From positions 1-9,194 of the forward strand of contig JAOZST010000152.1 in assembly GCA_029939535.1 (NCBI GenBank): DNA of 9,194 nucleotides, read 5' to 3'. Under the pieces are notes generated by a model that did not search any database, was not told the DNA's origin, and saw only the letters and a list, made by a program, of their open reading frames with translations. Below are positions 5,923 to 9,194 of this stretch, piece by piece. The stretch's first letter is position 1. Each line of letters starts with the position of its first letter. Origin of the DNA: NBML01 sp029939535. Lineage in GTDB: Bacteria > Desulfobacterota > Desulfobacteria > Desulfobacterales > Desulfobacteraceae. The position numbers and the translations under genes are program-made.

Positions 5923-6873
5923 TTCAAATATATAATTAAAAGGTTACTGCAGGCTGTCCCTCTTCTCATCGGAGTCTCTATAATTGCTTTTTCCATAATG
6001 CACCTTGCCCCGGGAGGACCTCTCAGTGTTTATACATTAAATCCGTCAATTACTGCCCAGGATATTGATAAAATCAAGGTCATACTGGGCCTTGATCAAC
6101 CCATTCATATTCAATATCTAAAATGGGCAGGGGGTATGTTTACCGGCAACTGGGGAACAACTTTTTTTGGTGGCAGGCCTGTTTTTAATGTTATTGTAGA
6201 AAGAATTCCTGCTACATTTCTTTTGATGGGATCTGCCATGAGCATTGCCATACTTATGGGTATGTTTACAGGTATCCTTGGTGCGTTTAAACGCTATTCA
6301 ATATTTGATTACCTTGCCACCACCGGAGCAATGGTTGCCCTGTCCTTTCCGACTTTCTGGTTTGGATTAATGGCAATATATATCTTCAGCCTTAAACTTG
6401 GATGGTTCCCTTCCGGCGGTATGTTCACCCTTGGGGGAGAAGAGGATGCACTTGACCTGCTGCGCCATCTGGTTCTTCCTACCCTGGTGCTGGCCCTTGT
6501 GCTTGTTGCACAATGGAGCAGATATACCCGGTCAAGTTTTCTTGAAGTGATTAACCAGGACTATATCCGCACGGCAAGGGCCAAAGGGATAAAAGGATCT
6601 AAAATATTGATAAGACATGCTCTTCCCAATGCTGTTGCTCCTTTAATTGCCCTTGCCGGTGTTCAATTGCCATGGCTTTTCAGTGGAGCTCTGGTTGCGG
6701 AGACAATCTTTGGCTGGCCCGGAATGGGCAGGCTTTTTGTGGATTCCCTTACCATGAAGGAATACCCTGTTTTAATGGGCATGGTCATGTTTACAGCCAT
6801 TGCAGTAATTTTCGGAAATCTTATTGCAGATATCATAAATGCCGTTTTGGATCCAAGAATCGCCCTGGAGTAG
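5920..6873 (+). CDS. ABC transporter permease, DppB/OppB type
   Basis: Inner-membrane permease subunit of the importer; 317 residues, a normal length. It begins MFKYIIKRLLQAVPLLIGVSIIAF, the usual short basic tail and first membrane helix, followed by the periplasmic loop with GLDQPIHIQYLKW (57-69). Further membrane helices lie near 98-120, 135-158, 183-200, 241-262 and 284-307, giving the expected six. The cytoplasmic EAA loop that docks on an ATPase is YIRTARAKGIKGSKILIRHALPN (215-237). It ends with the family-typical DPRIALE. The start is TTG with a good AAGGAG site. The stop is TAG (6871-6873), and an 18-base tandem duplication repeats this stop in frame at 6889-6891. Readthrough would add a few residues of LEXKS-type repeat before TGA at 6901-6903. 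Confidence 0.93.
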   Translation: MFKYIIKRLLQAVPLLIGVSIIAFSIMHLAPGGPLSVYTLNPSITAQDIDKIKVILGLDQPIHIQYLKWAGGMFTGNWGTTFFGGRPVFNVIVERIPATFLLMGSAMSIAILMGMFTGILGAFKRYSIFDYLATTGAMVALSFPTFWFGLMAIYIFSLKLGWFPSGGMFTLGGEEDALDLLRHLVLPTLVLALVLVAQWSRYTRSSFLEVINQDYIRTARAKGIKGSKILIRHALPNAVAPLIALAGVQLPWLFSGALVAETIFGWPGMGRLFVDSLTMKEYPVLMGMVMFTAIAVIFGNLIADIINAVLDPRIALE

Positions 6874-6897
6874 AAATCAGCCCTGGAGTAGAAATCA
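6862..6897. repeat. Perfect 18-base tandem duplication covering the DppB-type stop codon
   Basis: GCCCTGGAGTAGAAATCA occurs at 6862-6879 and immediately again at 6880-6897. It spans the last codons and the TAG stop of the DppB-type permease gene. Since 18 is a multiple of three, the second copy places another TAG in the same frame. The next gene's ribosome binding site (AGGA, 6906-6909) lies just downstream and is untouched, so the duplication adds 18 bases to the gap between the permease genes. Confidence 0.85.
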
Positions 6898-6919
6898 AAA
6901 TGAACAGGAATTAAAAAAT

Positions 6920-7825
6920 ATGAAAACAAACCCATCAAAATTGCAGACAGCCCGGACAAATGGCTCTGTTGAATTCTACGAAACCCAGATTCAACGTTTA
7001 TGGAGGCGTTTTTCAAGCCACAGGTTAGCTGTTTTTGGCGGATGCATTGTATTACTCCTATTACTCAGTGCTGTATTTGCAGACTTTATATCTCCCCATG
7101 ACCCTTTGGATCTGGACACTTCTCGTCGTTTTATTAAACCCTTTACAGATATTCATTTCATTCTCGGGACCGATGAAATGGGCCGTGATACTTTTGCCAG
7201 GTTGCTCCACGGAGGAAGGATCAGCCTTATCGTTGGAATAGCTGCAATGTTTGCAACGGTCGTAACAGGATTGTTGGTAGGACTTATTTCAGGTTATTAT
7301 GGTGGAAAAATAGACAATATCCTTATGCGTTTTACTGACACGATTTTATGTTTTCCCCAGGTTTTTCTGCTTTTGATTCTTGCTGCATTTATTACTCCAA
7401 CTGTAATATCCATTGCTTTGATAATCGGACTCACATCATGGATGGAAGTTGCACGTATCATCAGAGCCCAGATACAATATATTAAAAAACAGGATTTTAT
7501 TCAGGCAAGTTTTGCCCTGGGAGCATCCGGCCCCCGCATCATGTTTCGAGAACTTTTACCCAATGCCATGGCTCCGGTTCTTGTTTCAGCCACTTTAAAT
7601 GTAGCCAATGCAGTGTTGATGGAATCTTATATAAGTTTTCTGGGGTATGGAATTCAACCGCCCCTTGCCAGTTGGGGAAATATGTTAACAAATGCCCAGG
7701 CTTATTTCGACCTTTCTCCCTGGCTGGCGATTTTGCCCGGCATCATGATCACTTTGACTGTTATGAGTTTTAATTTTCTGGGCGACGGCCTGAGAGACGC
7801 GTTGGATCCGCGTTTAAAAATGTGA
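6920..7825 (+). CDS. ABC transporter permease, DppC/OppC type
   Basis: Second inner-membrane permease, 301 residues from the ATG at 6920, normal for DppC. The N-terminal cytoplasmic tail (to about residue 34) leads into a first membrane helix, FGGCIVLLLLLSAVFADF (39-56). The conserved periplasmic segment HFILGTDEMGRDTFARLLHGGR (79-100) follows. More helices lie near 101-124, 145-172, 217-240 and 266-288. The EAA loop is DFIQASFALGASGPRIMFRELLPN (192-215), and the protein ends with LGDGLRDALDPRL. The reading frame is open from an ATG at 6839 inside the upstream permease gene, but that start has no ribosome site and would add a repetitive PWSRNQ-PWSRNQ tail made by the tandem duplication. AGGA (6906-6909), 10 bases before 6920, supports the shorter form. 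Confidence 0.92.
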   Translation: MKTNPSKLQTARTNGSVEFYETQIQRLWRRFSSHRLAVFGGCIVLLLLLSAVFADFISPHDPLDLDTSRRFIKPFTDIHFILGTDEMGRDTFARLLHGGRISLIVGIAAMFATVVTGLLVGLISGYYGGKIDNILMRFTDTILCFPQVFLLLILAAFITPTVISIALIIGLTSWMEVARIIRAQIQYIKKQDFIQASFALGASGPRIMFRELLPNAMAPVLVSATLNVANAVLMESYISFLGYGIQPPLASWGNMLTNAQAYFDLSPWLAILPGIMITLTVMSFNFLGDGLRDALDPRLKM

Positions 7826-7834
7826 ATATAAACC

Positions 7835-7862
7835 GTCTTGTTCGTTTCAAAATCGGACAGAC
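7835..7862 (+). terminator. Intergenic hairpin between the permease and binding-protein genes
   Basis: GTCT (7835-7838) pairs with AGAC (7859-7862), and GTTCG (7840-7844) with CGGAC (7854-7858, one G-U pair). T7839 is bulged and the loop has nine bases. No T-run follows, so it is unlikely to stop transcription by itself. In binding-protein operons such structures often mark RNA processing or 3'-end protection that sets a higher level of the binding protein. The fold is read by eye; that role is inferred. Confidence 0.35.
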
Positions 7863-7897
7863 ACTCAACAATAACAATATATTAGGAGGAGTAAGTT

Positions 7898-9194
7898 ATG
7901 AAGGATTCTAAACAATCCGATTTCAGTCGGCGAGAGTTTATGAAGACAACAGGTTATCTGGCCTTTTCCACGGTAATCGCAGGCAGCGTTCTGGGAATAA
8001 CAAACCCTGCCTGGGCTGCCAAGAAAAGTGTTATTGTCGGGATGACCCAGGAACCTGTAAATTTTAATCCCCTTCTCTATGTAAATTCCGGGACAGAAGA
8101 AGTTCCGGAAGCATGTATGTTTGACGCTCTCTGGGATATGAACCATCTGGGAGAATTTATCCCCAACCTGGCAGCAAAAGTTCCCACACTTGAAAACGGT
8201 GGAATATCTTCCGATGGAAAATTATGGAAAATCGAGCTTAAAAAAGGAATTAAATGGCATGATGGTGCCCCCTTTACTGCAAAAGATGTGGAGTTTACCT
8301 ATCAGACAATTATCAATCCCAAGGTTGCCATCAGATCCAGATCTGGATTTGACCTTATCTCTGATTTTAAAATTATTGACGATTACAATGTGGAAATAAG
8401 CCTGGCAAAACCTTTTGTTCCCTTTGCATGGGCATGGCAGAAAATGCACATAGTACCCCATCACATTTTATCCAAAGTGCCGGATATCAATACGGCTGCT
8501 TTTAACACAAAACCTATAGGAACTGGACCCTATACTCTTACAAAACGTGTGGCAGGCAGTCATATGATCTATAAAAGAAATCCCGATTATCATCGAGGCC
8601 AGCCAGCCATAGAAACTATTGTTCATAAATTCATTCCCGACCAGACCGTTGCATACACACAGTATAAAACCGGCGAAATCGATGTATTCGGGCTGCACGG
8701 GATACCGCCTGAAAGACTTGCAGAGGCAAGAACACTTATCAATCGAGATACATTAGTGACCCCAACCCCATGGGTTGAATTTATTTATTTTAACTGCGGC
8801 AAACCACAGTTCAAAGAAAAAATAGTCCGCCAGGCCCTGTATCTTGCCTGTGATAAAGACAAATGGAGAAAAGATATTTATTATGGTGTTCCTCCAAGAA
8901 CATTATCCTATCTGCATCCCACCCATTGGGCATACAACCATGAACTCAAGGATCCAGGGTTTAATCTGAAAAAAGCAGCTGAAATGCTGGATGGCGCAGG
9001 CTGGAAACTTGGTTCAGACGGCATCCGAGCGAAAAACGGTGTAAAACTGAAATTTACCATGTCAACCACTGCCGGTGCAAAAGCAAGGGAACAGGCCCAG
9101 GCAATGATCCAGGCAAGTTGGAAAAAAATTGGTGTTATCATGGAAATTAAAAATATGCCGGCCTCCGTTGTCTGGGGCGAATATACAACTAAAT
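7898..9194 (+). CDS. ABC transporter substrate-binding protein, family 5 (DppA/OppA-like), Tat signal; 3' end outside window
   Basis: Periplasmic solute-binding protein that feeds the importer. 432 codons are visible and the frame is still open at the window edge; the family usually has 500-560 residues. The ATG at 7898 has a perfect AGGAGG site (7884-7889). The N-terminus SRREFMKTTG (10-19) is a textbook twin-arginine signal, followed by a hydrophobic stretch and a signal peptidase site AWA-AK (cleavage after A40). There is no lipobox cysteine, so the mature protein should be soluble and exported folded. Family 5 hallmarks are IKWHDGAPFTAKDVEFTYQ (118-136), PIGTGPYTL (206-214), KRNPDYHRGQPAIE (226-239) and VRQALYLACDK (310-320). 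It is last in order, after the permeases, although in many such operons it is first. The ligand is not predictable from sequence; context favours a methylated amine over a peptide. Confidence 0.92.
   Translation, partial: MKDSKQSDFSRREFMKTTGYLAFSTVIAGSVLGITNPAWAAKKSVIVGMTQEPVNFNPLLYVNSGTEEVPEACMFDALWDMNHLGEFIPNLAAKVPTLENGGISSDGKLWKIELKKGIKWHDGAPFTAKDVEFTYQTIINPKVAIRSRSGFDLISDFKIIDDYNVEISLAKPFVPFAWAWQKMHIVPHHILSKVPDINTAAFNTKPIGTGPYTLTKRVAGSHMIYKRNPDYHRGQPAIETIVHKFIPDQTVAYTQYKTGEIDVFGLHGIPPERLAEARTLINRDTLVTPTPWVEFIYFNCGKPQFKEKIVRQALYLACDKDKWRKDIYYGVPPRTLSYLHPTHWAYNHELKDPGFNLKKAAEMLDGAGWKLGSDGIRAKNGVKLKFTMSTTAGAKAREQAQAMIQASWKKIGVIMEIKNMPASVVWGEYTTK

Noticed and set aside
6839..6919. Upstream ATG extending the DppC-type permease by 27 residues into the previous gene
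   Set aside because: It has no ribosome binding site, overlaps the DppB-type gene, and the extra residues are largely the translated tandem duplication. The ATG at 6920 gives the normal family length.

Overview
The window carries one regulator gene followed by a run of seven genes, all on the plus strand. It reads as an uptake-and-breakdown cassette for a small, probably N-methylated, amine compound. No gene-free stretch exceeds about 150 bases, and I see no RNA gene, insertion sequence or CRISPR array.

Organism: the substrate-binding protein has a twin-arginine (Tat) signal and no lipobox cysteine, which points to a diderm (Gram-negative) bacterium. Base composition is moderate, AT-rich in the regulator and transporter genes. 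MttB-superfamily methyltransferases next to FAD amine oxidoreductases are frequent in anaerobic Desulfobacterota (Desulfobacter/Desulfobacula-like). That placement is an inference from gene content, not from a marker gene.

Layout: 1-134 is an upstream region with a perfect AT-rich inverted repeat, an operator-like motif and a -10 box that sits so close to the first ATG that the regulator mRNA may be leaderless. 135-866 encodes a GntR-family, FadR/FCD-type regulator, followed by a likely terminator (883-908). 867-1018 holds a promoter (TTGACA at 910-915) and a second copy of the operator-like motif. Then come an MttB-superfamily corrinoid-type methyltransferase without pyrrolysine (1019-2476), a DAO-family FAD oxidoreductase resembling sarcosine/dimethylglycine oxidizing enzymes (2529-3842), and a complete Dpp/Opp-type ABC importer: two ATPases (3848-4834, 4880-5851), two permeases (5920-6873, 6920-7825) and a Tat-exported family 5 solute-binding protein that runs off the right edge (7898-9194).

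How it may work: the binding protein captures the substrate in the periplasm, the two-permease/two-ATPase complex imports it, the MttB-like enzyme moves one methyl group to a corrinoid protein, and the FAD enzyme oxidizes the same or the demethylated amine. The regulator probably senses the substrate and binds TGATTnnATCA sites in front of both its own gene and the operon. The corrinoid protein, its partner methyltransferase and the activase are not in the window. The substrate cannot be read from the sequence. Two small direct duplications, each containing the stop codon of an importer gene, are the clearest sequence oddities.
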